A stretch of 64,000 bases of DNA from Actinoplanes lutulentus (GCF_003259845.1 NZ_QLMJ01000001.1:496001-560000); one strand, 5' to 3'; positions 43,138-51,641 are shown, counted from the first letter of the stretch. Notes: generated by a model from the letters alone, not told the origin. Program-made: numbers and translations.

Positions 43138-43725
43138 ATGGATTTCACCCTGCCCGAGACCGCGCGCGAGGCCGCGGCACTCACCCGCGATCTCGCGACT
43201 TCCGGTCGTGACCTGCTTTTCGAGGCCACGGACGCCGGGTACGGGTTGACCGAGCGCTGTGCCATTCTGATCGAGCTCGGCCGCCATGCCGCCCGCGTTG
43301 AGGTAACCGACGACGTGGTGAGTTCGGCCGCCTATCAGCTCGGCGTTGTCGAAAAAGCAGTGGAAATGACGGCCAAATACGCCGGTGAAAGGGTGCAGTT
43401 CGGCCGCCCGATCGGTTCTTTCCAGGCCGTTTCCCAGCGCCTCGCCGACGCCTACATCGACGTCGAGGCCCTGCGGGTGGCCCTCTGGCAGGCCGTCTGG
43501 TGCCTGGAGAACGACCCGCCGGCGACCGGTGAAGTGGCGACCGCGGGGTTCTGGGCGGCCGAGGCCGGGCATCGTGTGCTGCACACCGCGGTCCACGTGC
43601 ACGGTGGCACCGGCCTCGACTTGGAGTACCCACTGCACCGGTACTTCCTCGCCGCCAAGGAGCACGAGTTCCGTTTCGGCGGGGCAACAGCGCACCTGCT
43701 CACCCTCGCGGAGGACCTCGGATGA
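43138..43725 (+). CDS. fadE27: FadE27-like dehydrogenase subunit, internally shortened
   Basis: Only 195 residues against about 370 for FadE27. The N-terminus MDFTLPETAREAAAL and a short GYGLTERCAILIELGRHAA segment match the start of FadE27. The sequence then passes directly to the C-terminal helical domain (AAYQLGVVEKAVEMTAKYAGERVQFGRPIGSFQAVSQRLAD, FWAAEAGHRV, HVHGGTGLDLEYPLHRYF). The middle beta domain is absent. Frame is intact and an AGGAGC ribosome binding site lies before the ATG, so it looks like a real small subunit rather than a decayed gene. It overlaps the next gene by ATGA. Confidence 0.8.
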   Translation: MDFTLPETAREAAALTRDLATSGRDLLFEATDAGYGLTERCAILIELGRHAARVEVTDDVVSSAAYQLGVVEKAVEMTAKYAGERVQFGRPIGSFQAVSQRLADAYIDVEALRVALWQAVWCLENDPPATGEVATAGFWAAEAGHRVLHTAVHVHGGTGLDLEYPLHRYFLAAKEHEFRFGGATAHLLTLAEDLG

Positions 43726-44591
43726 AGTTCACCCTCGGTATAGCCCTGAGCCCGCTCGATCAACTGACATCACTGGCCATGACGGCCGAGGAGTGCGGGT
43801 TCACGTCGATCGCCCTGCCCGACTCGATCTTCTTCTCCGAGCACACCGAAGGGTCGTACCCGTACACACCGGACGGCCGCCGGTTCTGGGATGCCGACAC
43901 GCCCTGGGCCGACCCGATGGTCGCTGCTGCCGCGATGGGCGCCGTGACCAGCACGATCAGGTTCTACACGCAGGTGCTCAAGCTCGACCCACGCAACCCG
44001 GTGCTGCTGGCCCGGCAGGTCAACTCGGTGGCGAACCTGACCGGCAACCGCTTCGGCCTGGGCGTCGGCCTCGGCTGGTCACCGGAGGAGTCGCACTGGT
44101 GCGGCACACCGTTCCGGGACCGCGGCGCCCGCGCCGACGAGGCGATCGAGGTCCTGAAACTGATCCTGGGCGGCGGGATGGTGTCGTACAGCGGCAAGCA
44201 TTTCGCGTTCGAGAAGCTCCGGATGAGCCCGGCCCCGGCGTCACCGGTCCCGTTCTATGTGGGCGGCCACACCGAGCCGGCCCTGCGCCGCGCCGCCCGC
44301 ATCGGCGACGGCTGGTCATCGGCGATGATGCGCCTCGACGAGCTGCGCGAGGTGGTCGACCGCCTCGGGGTGCTGCGCGCGGAGTACGGCCGGACCGAGA
44401 CCCCGTTCGAGATCCAGGCCGTCTGCGTCGACCAGTTCGGCCTGGACGGTTACCGCCGCCAGGCCTCCGTCGGGGTGACCGACGCGATCGTGGTGCCGTG
44501 GCTTGCCTATCGAGCCGGCTTCGACGCTCCGCTGCGGGTCAAGCAGGACGCCTTGCACCGCTTCGCCGACGAAGTGATCACCAAGATCTGA
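43722..44591 (+). CDS. LLM-class F420-dependent oxidoreductase (TIGR03619-like)
   Basis: The 289-residue protein is a compact LLM barrel: MKFTLGIALSPLDQLTSLAMTAEECGFTSIALPDS, VTSTIRFYTQVLKLDPRNPVLLARQ, FGLGVGLGWSPEE and VPFYVGGHTEPALRRAA. It overlaps fadE27 by ATGA and so belongs to the KstR-controlled operon. It probably reduces or oxidises an intermediate of side-chain breakdown with F420H2 or FMN. Confidence 0.8.
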   Translation: MKFTLGIALSPLDQLTSLAMTAEECGFTSIALPDSIFFSEHTEGSYPYTPDGRRFWDADTPWADPMVAAAAMGAVTSTIRFYTQVLKLDPRNPVLLARQVNSVANLTGNRFGLGVGLGWSPEESHWCGTPFRDRGARADEAIEVLKLILGGGMVSYSGKHFAFEKLRMSPAPASPVPFYVGGHTEPALRRAARIGDGWSSAMMRLDELREVVDRLGVLRAEYGRTETPFEIQAVCVDQFGLDGYRRQASVGVTDAIVVPWLAYRAGFDAPLRVKQDALHRFADEVITKI

Positions 44592-44595
44592 CCGG

Positions 44596-44880
44596 TCAGG
44601 GGGCCTCGACCGCCGCGATCCGATATTTCTGAACATCTCCGGAAATCAGGGTAGGCGCGTCGATTTCCGGACCGCCGGAGTTCCGGAACGCTTCGAGATC
44701 CGCGTCCGACTCCCACCGCTCATAAACGTTGATCCGCCCGTCGTCGAGCGGATCCGCCGCCTGCACGAAATCAAGGCACCCACGCGCCGCCCGAGCCAAC
44801 CGCGCGACATCAGCCACCGCCTGGAGGTACCGCTCCCGATCCCCCGGAGCGACACGCAGCTCCCCCGCAACAATGATCAT
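44596..44880 (-). CDS. Antibiotic biosynthesis monooxygenase (ABM) domain protein
   Basis: From ATG 44880 the protein is 94 residues, one ferredoxin-like ABM domain: MIIVAGELRVAPGDRERYLQAV, ARGCLDFVQAADPLDDGRINVYERWESDADLEAFRNS. Such proteins are small cofactor-less monooxygenases or stress proteins acting as dimers. The longer frame upstream is unlikely because AAAGGT and this ATG fit the family start. It converges on the LLM gene with a four-base gap. The role here is unknown. Confidence 0.78.
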   Translation of the reverse strand: MIIVAGELRVAPGDRERYLQAVADVARLARAARGCLDFVQAADPLDDGRINVYERWESDADLEAFRNSGGPEIDAPTLISGDVQKYRIAAVEAP

Positions 44881-45002
44881 GCTGGTTGACCTTTCCCCCG
44901 ACTCCGTTTGCCGACTGTAGCCAAATGCCTCGTCCAGGACATGCAACCTTCCGGCCGGCCGCGGATCAGGCCGTCGCGTTGGCGCGCTCCCCCGAGCTGT
45001 AC

Positions 45003-46124
45003 CTATTCCCGTAACCCGAAGGCGTTGTCCACATCGGCCGGCGTCAGCCCGTATGTCGCCAGGTCATAAGCGTGCGAAGGCTTGCCCGAACCGGCGTGCA
45101 AGGCGGCCATCGCCGCCCTGGCCTCATCGCTCAATCCGACACCGAGCCGCGCATAGATCGCTTCCACCGTCCCCAGCGGATCCCCCGCGAAGTCCTCATA
45201 GCGAACATCGATGAAATGGGACGGGTCGTGGCGTGCCCGGGCCTCCCGGAAAGACCGCAATCCCCGCGACCACAACGAAAGCTGAGCGCGCCCCAGCACC
45301 GGCCCCTCGAAAACCGTCGACCACCCCGCCGAGGCGACGGCGTTCAGGCTGCACACCGAGCCGATCACCGCCCTCGGATCGCGGTGGGTCTGAATCACGA
45401 TCGCGTCCGGATAAACGGCGAGCAGGGCGTCCAGGGCGAACAAGTGGCTCGGGTTCTTCAGCACCCAGCGCCGCTCCGGGTCGTTCAGGCCGATCAGCTG
45501 CAGATTGCGACGATGCCGCTGATAGGCGGGTGTCCAATCCACGGACGCGAGCCAGAACGAATACGACGGAATGAAAGCCGTGCACTCGAACGACACCGAG
45601 GTCATCGACTGGCAGAGCAGCCGCCAGCACTCCTCCACCTGATCCGGGCCGAGATGGTGCACCCCGTTGAATTCGGAATGCGCCAGATAGGCCTCCCGCA
45701 ACAGCGCGTAGACCGGATGCGACGGCCACGAATCCCGAGGTGGGCGCGGCTGCGGCACCTCGGTCAGCCACAGTTCCAGCCCCTGATGGGCGGGATCCGC
45801 GGCGAGCAGCCGATGCAGCGCCGTCGTACCGGTTCGCGGCAGGCCGGTCACGAAAATCGGCCGCGTGACTGGCGCCTGCGAAAAGGCCGGGTACTGCCGC
45901 CACGTCGCTTCGCTCAACAGCCGCGAGACAAGAGCACCGCGCAACAGCTGCCGGGTTCGCTTACTCCCCGCGGGGGTCAAGGCCGCTTCACTTCGGTACG
46001 CCGAAAGCAGCACCCCCAGCCCGTCCAAATAGCCCGAGTCCCCGAAATCGTCGAGCCCCGTCATCCGCACAGCCGAAGCATGCAGGTCGTCCACGGTCCC
46101 GACGTCCGTACGATCGTTGGCCAT
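45003..46124 (-). CDS. PAPS-dependent sulfotransferase-like protein (cf. Rv3529c)
   Basis: I start at ATG 46124, which shares one base with the SDR stop (TGATG); product 373 residues. PIFVTGLPRTGTTALHRLLAADP is a 5'-phosphosulfate loop and VIQTHRDPRAVIGSVCSL the 3'-phosphate-binding block; VLKNPSHLF also fits. It is the third gene of a KstR-boxed operon whose order matches Rv3531c-Rv3530c-Rv3529c in M. tuberculosis. Sulfation of a steroid or lipid intermediate is possible but unproven. Confidence 0.82.
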   Translation of the reverse strand: MANDRTDVGTVDDLHASAVRMTGLDDFGDSGYLDGLGVLLSAYRSEAALTPAGSKRTRQLLRGALVSRLLSEATWRQYPAFSQAPVTRPIFVTGLPRTGTTALHRLLAADPAHQGLELWLTEVPQPRPPRDSWPSHPVYALLREAYLAHSEFNGVHHLGPDQVEECWRLLCQSMTSVSFECTAFIPSYSFWLASVDWTPAYQRHRRNLQLIGLNDPERRWVLKNPSHLFALDALLAVYPDAIVIQTHRDPRAVIGSVCSLNAVASAGWSTVFEGPVLGRAQLSLWSRGLRSFREARARHDPSHFIDVRYEDFAGDPLGTVEAIYARLGVGLSDEARAAMAALHAGSGKPSHAYDLATYGLTPADVDNAFGLRE

Positions 46125-46894
46125 CAATGGTGGAACTCCCCGCAATTCACGTCGAGACATTGACCGGTGATCCCCCGCGCCAGATCCGAGGCGAGGAAGA
46201 GGATCGCGTCGGCCACGTCACCGGGTTCGGGCAGCCGCCGCAGGTCCGTCATGGCGGCCGTCTCGTCGTAGATCGTCTGGGCCGGCACACCCCGTTGGGA
46301 CGCCAGGTATTCGAACCAGGTTCGCAGCGTGTCGGCCCAGATCCAGCCGGGCGCGACCGAGTTGACGCGTACGCCCGACGGCCCGAGCTCGCTCGCCAGG
46401 TTCTGTGCCACGGCGAGCAGGGCGGCCTTCCCGATCTTGTACGGTCCGAAGGGCTTTCGCGAGTGCCGCAACACCGCCGAGTTGACGATGACAACCGAGC
46501 CACGCGACTCCACGAGTGCCGGGGTAAGCGACCGCACGGTCCGGAGAGCGGCAACCACATTAACGTCGAAACTCTGCGAAATTTCCGATAAATCGGCTTT
46601 AAGTAGCCCGCGCATCGGCGGCATCGCGAACGCGTTGTGCACCAGCACGTCCACACGACCGAATTCGCCCATAGCCGCATCCGCCAGAGCCGACGTCTCC
46701 ACGGCAAGATCGACCGGCACCACCAGCGCCCGCCGCCCCGCCGCCGCCACCTTCCCGGCCACCTCCGCCAGCACCTGCTCGGTACGAGCCGCCAGCACCA
46801 GATCAGCCCCCTGCCGCGCCGCCCGGACAGCGATCTCCTGCCCCAGCCCCGGCCCGACCCCGGCGACGACAACCACCTTCTCCGCGAGCAGCAC
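46124..46894 (-). CDS. Short-chain dehydrogenase (cf. Rv3530c)
   Basis: The 256-residue SDR starts at GTG, three bases after the upstream stop, with GGGGTGAG as ribosome binding site. It has VAGVGPGLGQEIA in the cofactor loop, HNAF in place of NNAG, NSAV with the catalytic Ser and YKIGK with Tyr/Lys. The replaced NNAG is a feature of a divergent SDR subset. Middle gene of the KstR-boxed operon; substrate unknown. Confidence 0.82.
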   Translation of the reverse strand: MLLAEKVVVVAGVGPGLGQEIAVRAARQGADLVLAARTEQVLAEVAGKVAAAGRRALVVPVDLAVETSALADAAMGEFGRVDVLVHNAFAMPPMRGLLKADLSEISQSFDVNVVAALRTVRSLTPALVESRGSVVIVNSAVLRHSRKPFGPYKIGKAALLAVAQNLASELGPSGVRVNSVAPGWIWADTLRTWFEYLASQRGVPAQTIYDETAAMTDLRRLPEPGDVADAILFLASDLARGITGQCLDVNCGEFHH

Positions 46895-46897
46895 GAC

Positions 46898-48025
46898 TCA
46901 CCCCAGCATCCGGGCCGCGGTCGAAGCCTGCCGCGCCGCGATCCGCGCCCGCCACGCCTCAGCGCTGATCGGCTCGTAGTACGGCAGCTGTTTGGGCAGG
47001 TCGTCGACGGCCACGATGTCGACCCGGGGGCCGTCCTCAGCGGTCAGCGCCCGGGACAGCCGCTGCCAGCGCAGCTGCACATATCCCCGGCGATGACCGG
47101 TCCGCTCCAGCCAGTTCGCCACACCGGGATCGCGCTCGCTGATCACGAACCGGATCAGCCCGTCCGGGTCGACGTGCGCCTGGTCCCGGGTGAGGCTGGT
47201 CTGGTGGTTGATGTAGTCGAGCGAGATGTACCACATGCTCCCGAGCTGAATCCCCTGGTAGGGCGCGTCCGACGCGGGAACCGTGACGACCATGGCCTGA
47301 TCGTCGCCGAGGTCGTAGTGGCCCACCGACGAGTACTGCGTGGACAGCCCACCCGGCGTCACCCGGGGCGGCGTCAGCGTGTTGACCGGCAGTCCGAGAT
47401 AGAACCGCTCGGCGAACGCCAGGAACGTCCGCAAACGGCTGACCAGGATCTTGCCGGCTACTCCGTACCGTCGGGTGTTTCTCTCCAGGGTGACCGGCGG
47501 CGGCGCCGAGCCGATCCGATCAGCGCGCTCGATGCGCAGCATCCCGGGCCGCTCCGCGTCCCAGTCGCTGAAAACCTCACGAACCACCAGCATTGCTGCT
47601 TTCGGCGCCGGTCCGAGCCTCAGTTGGTACGCCCCATCGGCCCCTATCTCCAGCTCCCGATCGTCGAAAGCGGCGAGACTGCCCGGCACGTCAACCGGCG
47701 AATAGTCACCGTCGAGGGTCTGAAAACTCAGGTCTGCCGTGGTGCCGCGCACGCCCGTCACGACGTATTCGGCGTCGTCACGCAGCCACGCGTGGAAATA
47801 CAGCGTGTCCGGATTATCCAGTCCCATCTTGGTCCAGGGGCCGGTCGAGCGTACGAAATAGGGGTTGTCCTTCTCATAGGCCCAGGCCATCTGCAGCGCG
47901 CCGCGAATGCTGCCGGCCAGGTAGTCGTATCCCTCGGCGAGGTCCTGCTCGCCGCTGACGTGCGGCGCGCTCGTGATGATCTGCTCGGCGGTCCGGATGG
48001 CGTCGGCGAACGGCTTCGTAAGCAC
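46898..48025 (-). CDS. DUF1214-type conserved protein (cf. Rv3531c)
   Basis: The 375-residue protein, start GTG 48025 with AAGGA close upstream, has the two-part pattern of DUF1214/DUF1254-like proteins: GPWTKMGLDNPDTLYFHAWLRDDAEYVVTGVRG, then DYINHQTSL and DGLIRFVISERDPGVANWL. No catalytic motif is recognisable. First gene of the operon behind an exact KstR box and syntenic with Rv3531c. Function unknown; its fixed place suggests a part in steroid breakdown. Confidence 0.8.
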   Translation of the reverse strand: MLTKPFADAIRTAEQIITSAPHVSGEQDLAEGYDYLAGSIRGALQMAWAYEKDNPYFVRSTGPWTKMGLDNPDTLYFHAWLRDDAEYVVTGVRGTTADLSFQTLDGDYSPVDVPGSLAAFDDRELEIGADGAYQLRLGPAPKAAMLVVREVFSDWDAERPGMLRIERADRIGSAPPPVTLERNTRRYGVAGKILVSRLRTFLAFAERFYLGLPVNTLTPPRVTPGGLSTQYSSVGHYDLGDDQAMVVTVPASDAPYQGIQLGSMWYISLDYINHQTSLTRDQAHVDPDGLIRFVISERDPGVANWLERTGHRRGYVQLRWQRLSRALTAEDGPRVDIVAVDDLPKQLPYYEPISAEAWRARIAARQASTAARMLG

Positions 48026-48036
48026 GATCCTTACGG

Positions 48037-48050
48037 TAGAACGAGTTCTA
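48037..48050. promoter_or_regulatory. KstR-type operator in divergent region
   Basis: TAGAACGAGTTCTA is an exact TnnAACnnGTTnnA match, 11 bases from the DUF1214-type start and 45 bases from the divergent alcohol dehydrogenase. Confidence 0.82.
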
Positions 48051-48081
48051 ATATCGGGTCAACATAGCTGCTCGATACTGC

Positions 48082-48095
48082 GATAACGTGTTCCA
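48082..48095. promoter_or_regulatory. Degenerate KstR-type site abutting a start codon
   Basis: GATAACGTGTTCCA fits TnnAACnnGTTnnA except for the first base and ends directly at the GTG start at 48096. It may be a weaker second site for the same promoter region. Confidence 0.45.
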
Positions 48096-49115
48096 GTGGA
48101 GTCGATGCGTGCCTATCGGATGACCGGCTGGGGCACCCAGCCGCAGACCACCACCGCCGAAGTCCCGTCACCCGGCCCGGGGCAGATTCTGATCAGGGTC
48201 GCCGGCTGCGGCCTGTGCCGCTCCGACCTCACCATGCCGCACATCCCGCGGGCCGCCGGCGAGAAAATGGGCTGGCGGATGCCGTTCACCCTCGGCCACG
48301 AGACCGCCGGCTGGGTCGCCGAGCTGGGCTCAGGCTTACGTTCCAGCGATCTCACCCTGGGTGAGCCGGTCGCGCTCGTCTCCCCCGCATCCTGCGGGGA
48401 GTGCGACTTCTGCCTGCGGGGACGCGACAGCAACTGCATGGCCGGTCTCAGCGGGCGAGGGTACGGAAGAGACGGCGGCCTGGCCTCGTTCGTGCTCGCC
48501 GCGAAGCGCGACGTGCTGAAGCTGGGCAGTCTCGACCCGCTGACGGCCGGCCCGCTGACCGACGCGGGAGCGACCGCCTATCACGCCGTGCGCCGGGCGA
48601 TCCCCCGGATCAGCCCCGCCGGGACGGTAGTCGTGATCGGGGCGGGAGGCCTGGGAGCGTTCGCCGTGCAGTTCCTGCGCGCGTTGACGGCAGCCACGGT
48701 GATCGCCGTGGATCTGCTGCCCGCCCGCCGTTCCTACGCGTCCTCGGTGGGCGCCCACACGGTTTCACCCGATGTCCCCCGCCGCTGCGGCGCCGACGCC
48801 GTCCTCGATTTCGTCGGCACCGACGACACGATCACCGCCGGCCTGAAAGCCGTCCGCCCCGGCGGCGCGTACGGCCTGATCGGCTCAGCGGGCGGCACCT
48901 TCACCCGGCCATGGTTCGGCGCCCTCCCCCGGGACGGCGAGGTCTTCACATTCCAGGGCTCCTCGATAGCCGACGCGCGCGAGGTGATAGCCCTGACCCA
49001 GGCGGGCCTGATCCGCAACGAGGTCACGCTGTACCCCTTCGACAAAATCACCACCGCCTACGAACACCTATCAGCCGGCACCCTCCCCACCCGAGCCGTC
49101 ATAACCATGCGATAG
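48096..49115 (+). CDS. Zinc-dependent alcohol dehydrogenase (MDR family)
   Basis: The 339-residue protein has GCGLCRSDL (catalytic zinc), GHETAG, CGECDFCLRGRDSNC (structural zinc) and GAGGLGAFAVQFLRA (NAD site). It is a second, distinct alcohol dehydrogenase in the locus, divergent from the DUF1214 operon across one exact and one near KstR box. GTG 48096 or ATG 48105 may be the start; GGAG lies three bases before the ATG. Substrate unknown; steroid-linked by regulation. Confidence 0.84.
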   Translation: MESMRAYRMTGWGTQPQTTTAEVPSPGPGQILIRVAGCGLCRSDLTMPHIPRAAGEKMGWRMPFTLGHETAGWVAELGSGLRSSDLTLGEPVALVSPASCGECDFCLRGRDSNCMAGLSGRGYGRDGGLASFVLAAKRDVLKLGSLDPLTAGPLTDAGATAYHAVRRAIPRISPAGTVVVIGAGGLGAFAVQFLRALTAATVIAVDLLPARRSYASSVGAHTVSPDVPRRCGADAVLDFVGTDDTITAGLKAVRPGGAYGLIGSAGGTFTRPWFGALPRDGEVFTFQGSSIADAREVIALTQAGLIRNEVTLYPFDKITTAYEHLSAGTLPTRAVITMR

Positions 49116-49152
49116 CCGGCCCCCGCAGCCACTCGTCGCCGAGATCGCGGGT

Positions 49153-49209
49153 CCGGCTCGCGCTTACGGTCGCGTGGAGACCGAAATAGCGACCATGAGA
49201 GCGAGCCGG
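49153..49209. repeat. Nested inverted repeat, upstream unit
   Basis: CCGGCTCGC (49153-49161) pairs with 49201-49209, and inside it GGTCGC (49168-49173) pairs with 49189-49194. It lies in the 650-base gene-free stretch 49116-49766. Confidence 0.6.
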
Positions 49210-49247
49210 TCGCGCTCCAACGTCAGCCGCGGCCCCGTCGCGGTGAC

Positions 49248-49369
49248 GCGAGCCGTAGCTGAGGCACGGAATAGCTGGGCTATTCCAGGTCTGGACTACG
49301 GCTCGGCCTCGCGAGCCGTACGCCAGACCTGGAATGCCGGGTCCATAACGAGGCTGGGCTACGGCTCGC
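49248..49369. repeat. 122-bp nested inverted-repeat structure
   Basis: Outer arms GCGAGCCGTAGC (49248-49259 and 49358-49369) enclose a hairpin with 13-bp (ATTCCAGGTCTGG, 49282-49294 with 49323-49335) and 8-bp (49297-49304 with 49313-49320) stems. A competing 8-bp hairpin (49268-49275 with 49279-49286) shares the left arm. Frames through here give no recognisable protein. Bases 49370-49715 are GC-rich with no gene or repeat I can define. Confidence 0.72.
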
Positions 49370-49715
49370 GGCGTGCGGCGTGGCCTCCGGCTGGGCTGAG
49401 GCTGATGAGAACCCCTTCCGACCGAGTCCACGCCACCGGAAGCGGCCGGCTCACGCCCACCGGACGGCCCAGCCCCGGACTACTGCGACGCCGCGAAAGG
49501 CGCGTCGACCGAAGCCCACGAGTGGTGCGGCGGCTCGCGCGCGCGGCAACTTGCGGCGGGCGCGGCGACCTGCAGCGCGCCAGTACGGCGGCTGGAGTGT
49601 TGGGGTGGGTTCAGGGTGACGGGGCGCCGGGGGTGGCGGCGGGAGGCGCCGGGGGGACGGGCGTCAGGGGCGGAGTGGCACGGGCGCCTGCGGTTACGCG
49701 TACCGAAAAAAGGGT

Positions 49716-49740
49716 TTGACCTGAACCTCACGTTAAGTGC
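49716..49740 (+). promoter_or_regulatory. Possible MerR-type promoter region of ABC exporter
   Basis: TTGACCTGAACCTCACGTTAAGTG begins with a -35-like TTGACC and contains the CCTCACGTTA pattern seen in promoters controlled by actinobacterial MerR regulators. No good -10 at usual spacing is visible. Confidence 0.35.
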
Positions 49741-49742
49741 GA

Positions 49743-49759
49743 GCCTCCCCATGGGAGGC
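49743..49759 (+). promoter_or_regulatory. Hairpin covering the exporter ribosome binding site
   Basis: GCCTCCC (49743-49749) pairs perfectly with GGGAGGC (49753-49759), which is the only ribosome binding site for the ATG at 49767. The hairpin could limit translation. Confidence 0.6.
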
Positions 49760-49766
49760 AACTGAC

Positions 49767-51641
49767 ATGAGTCTGGAGATGGCGGCGTGGAGCTCGATGT
49801 ATCACGCCATGAATCAGCAGGATGAACGACGACCGTTTTCGGTCGCGACGTTGAAGAGGATTGCGCGGTTCGCGCGGCCGCATCGGCGTGCGCTGACCGG
49901 CTTTCTGTTATTGAGCGTGGTGACGGCCGCGCTGGCTGTTGCCACTCCGGTGCTTGCCGGGCGGGTGGTGAACGCCATTGTCGGCGGTGATGACGAGCGG
50001 CTTGTTGTCATGCTCGCGGCGGCTATCGCGGTGATCTCACTGATCGAATCTGGGCTCGGGCTGGTGCAGCGGTGGCTGTCCGCGGGGATCGGTGAGGGGC
50101 TGATTCTGGATCTGCGGACCGCGGTTTTCGACCATGTGCAGAAGATGCCTGTCGCGTTCTTCACCCGGACGAGGACGGGTGCGCTGGTCAGCCGGCTCAA
50201 CAATGATGTGATCGGGGCGCAGCGGGCGTTCAGCGACACGCTGTCCGGTGTGGTCGGCAACCTGGTCGGGCTGGTGCTGACGCTGGTCGTGATGATCGGG
50301 ATCTCGTGGCAGATCACGCTGTTGTCGCTCGCGTTGCTGCCGATCTTCGTGTTTCCGGCGCGGCGGATGGGCCGGCGGCTGGCGAAGATGGAACGGGAGG
50401 CCGCTGATCACAACGCGGCCATGAACACGCAGATGACGGAACGTTTCTCGGCGCCGGGCGCGACGCTGGTGAAGCTGTTCGGCCGGCCGGGCGCCGAGTC
50501 GGCCGAGTTCGCCGCGCGGGCGCGGCGGGTCAAGGACATCGGGGTACGCACAGCGATGGCCCAGTGGACCTTCATGACCGCTCTGGTCTCGGTGTCCGGA
50601 CTCGCGATCGCGCTCGTCTACGGCCTCGGCGGCGTCTACGCGCTGCGCGGCCAGCTGGATCCGGGCGCCGTGGTGGCCCTCGCCATCCTGCTGACCAGGC
50701 TCTACGCCCCGCTCACCTCGCTGGCGAGCGCCCGCGTCGAGGTGATGAGCGCGCTGGTCAGCTTCGAGCGCGTCTTCGAGGTGCTCGACCTGAAGCCGCT
50801 GATCGAGGAGAAGCCGGACGCCCGGGAGGTGCCGGACGGCCCGGTCGCGGTGGAGTTCGACGCGGTGCGGTTCGCCTATCCAAGCGCCGACAAGGTGTCC
50901 CTGGCCTCCCTCGAAGAGGTCGCCACCCTCGACACACGGGGTGGAGTCGAGGTGCTGCACGAGGTCTCGTTCCGCGCCGAACCAGGGCAGATGATCGCGC
51001 TGGTCGGCTCCTCGGGCGCCGGCAAGTCGACGATGGCCTCGCTGCTGCCACGGCTCTACGACGCCGATCACGGTTCGGTACGCCTCGCCGGCGTCGACGT
51101 CCGCGACCTCACCGCCGCATCCCTGCGGCAGACCCTCGGCATGGTCACCCAGGACGGTCACCTCTTCCACGAGTCGGTACGCGCGAACCTCCTGCTCGCC
51201 CGCCCCGAAGCGACCGAGCAGGAACTGTGGGACGCGCTGCGCCGGGCCCGGATCGCCGACCTGGTCGAGGCGCTGCCCGACGGCCTCGACACGGTGATCG
51301 GCGAACGCGGATATCGGCTGTCCGGCGGTGAACGTCAGCGGCTCACGATCGCCCGGCTGCTGCTGGCGAAACCCCGGGTCGTGGTCCTCGACGAGGCGAC
51401 CGCGCACCTGGACTCGACATCGGAGCTGGCGGTACAGGAGGCCCTCGGTGAGGCGCTCGCCGGCCGGACCGCGGTCGTCATCGCCCACCGATTGTCGACG
51501 GTCCGCGCCGCCGATCAGATCCTGGTGATCGAAGGCGGCAAGGTCGTCGAACGCGGTACGCACACCGAGTTGCTTGCCGCCGGCGGCCGTTATCAAGAGT
51601 TGCATCGAACCCAGTTCAGTGAGTCGGCGGCAGCCGCCTGA
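49767..51641 (+). CDS. ABC exporter, fused permease and ATPase
   Basis: The ATG at 49767 follows GGGAGG by eight bases; product 624 residues. Six membrane spans (about 45-320) precede an ATPase domain with Walker A GSSGAGKST, Q-loop VTQDG, signature LSGGERQRLTIARLL, Walker B VVVLDEAT and the H-loop IAHRLST. This is the homodimeric or heterodimeric exporter type (lipid, drug or peptide export). A stretch SADKVSLASLEEVATLDTRG before Walker A is an insertion typical of an actinobacterial subgroup. No partner gene is adjacent. Confidence 0.9.
   Translation: MSLEMAAWSSMYHAMNQQDERRPFSVATLKRIARFARPHRRALTGFLLLSVVTAALAVATPVLAGRVVNAIVGGDDERLVVMLAAAIAVISLIESGLGLVQRWLSAGIGEGLILDLRTAVFDHVQKMPVAFFTRTRTGALVSRLNNDVIGAQRAFSDTLSGVVGNLVGLVLTLVVMIGISWQITLLSLALLPIFVFPARRMGRRLAKMEREAADHNAAMNTQMTERFSAPGATLVKLFGRPGAESAEFAARARRVKDIGVRTAMAQWTFMTALVSVSGLAIALVYGLGGVYALRGQLDPGAVVALAILLTRLYAPLTSLASARVEVMSALVSFERVFEVLDLKPLIEEKPDAREVPDGPVAVEFDAVRFAYPSADKVSLASLEEVATLDTRGGVEVLHEVSFRAEPGQMIALVGSSGAGKSTMASLLPRLYDADHGSVRLAGVDVRDLTAASLRQTLGMVTQDGHLFHESVRANLLLARPEATEQELWDALRRARIADLVEALPDGLDTVIGERGYRLSGGERQRLTIARLLLAKPRVVVLDEATAHLDSTSELAVQEALGEALAGRTAVVIAHRLSTVRAADQILVIEGGKVVERGTHTELLAAGGRYQELHRTQFSESAAAA

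Noticed and set aside
43138..43725. Reading the short FadE27 as a frameshifted pseudogene
   Set aside because: There is no room for the missing part: FadE26 ends eight bases upstream and no remnant of the beta domain appears in other frames; both ends of the gene are in one frame.
49174..49719. 181-codon open frame in the inverted-repeat region (and overlapping minus-strand frames)
   Set aside because: Its translation only reflects the inverted repeats (YGS/QTWN-like words on both strands), has no ribosome binding site or family, and ends in low-complexity Gly/Ala sequence.
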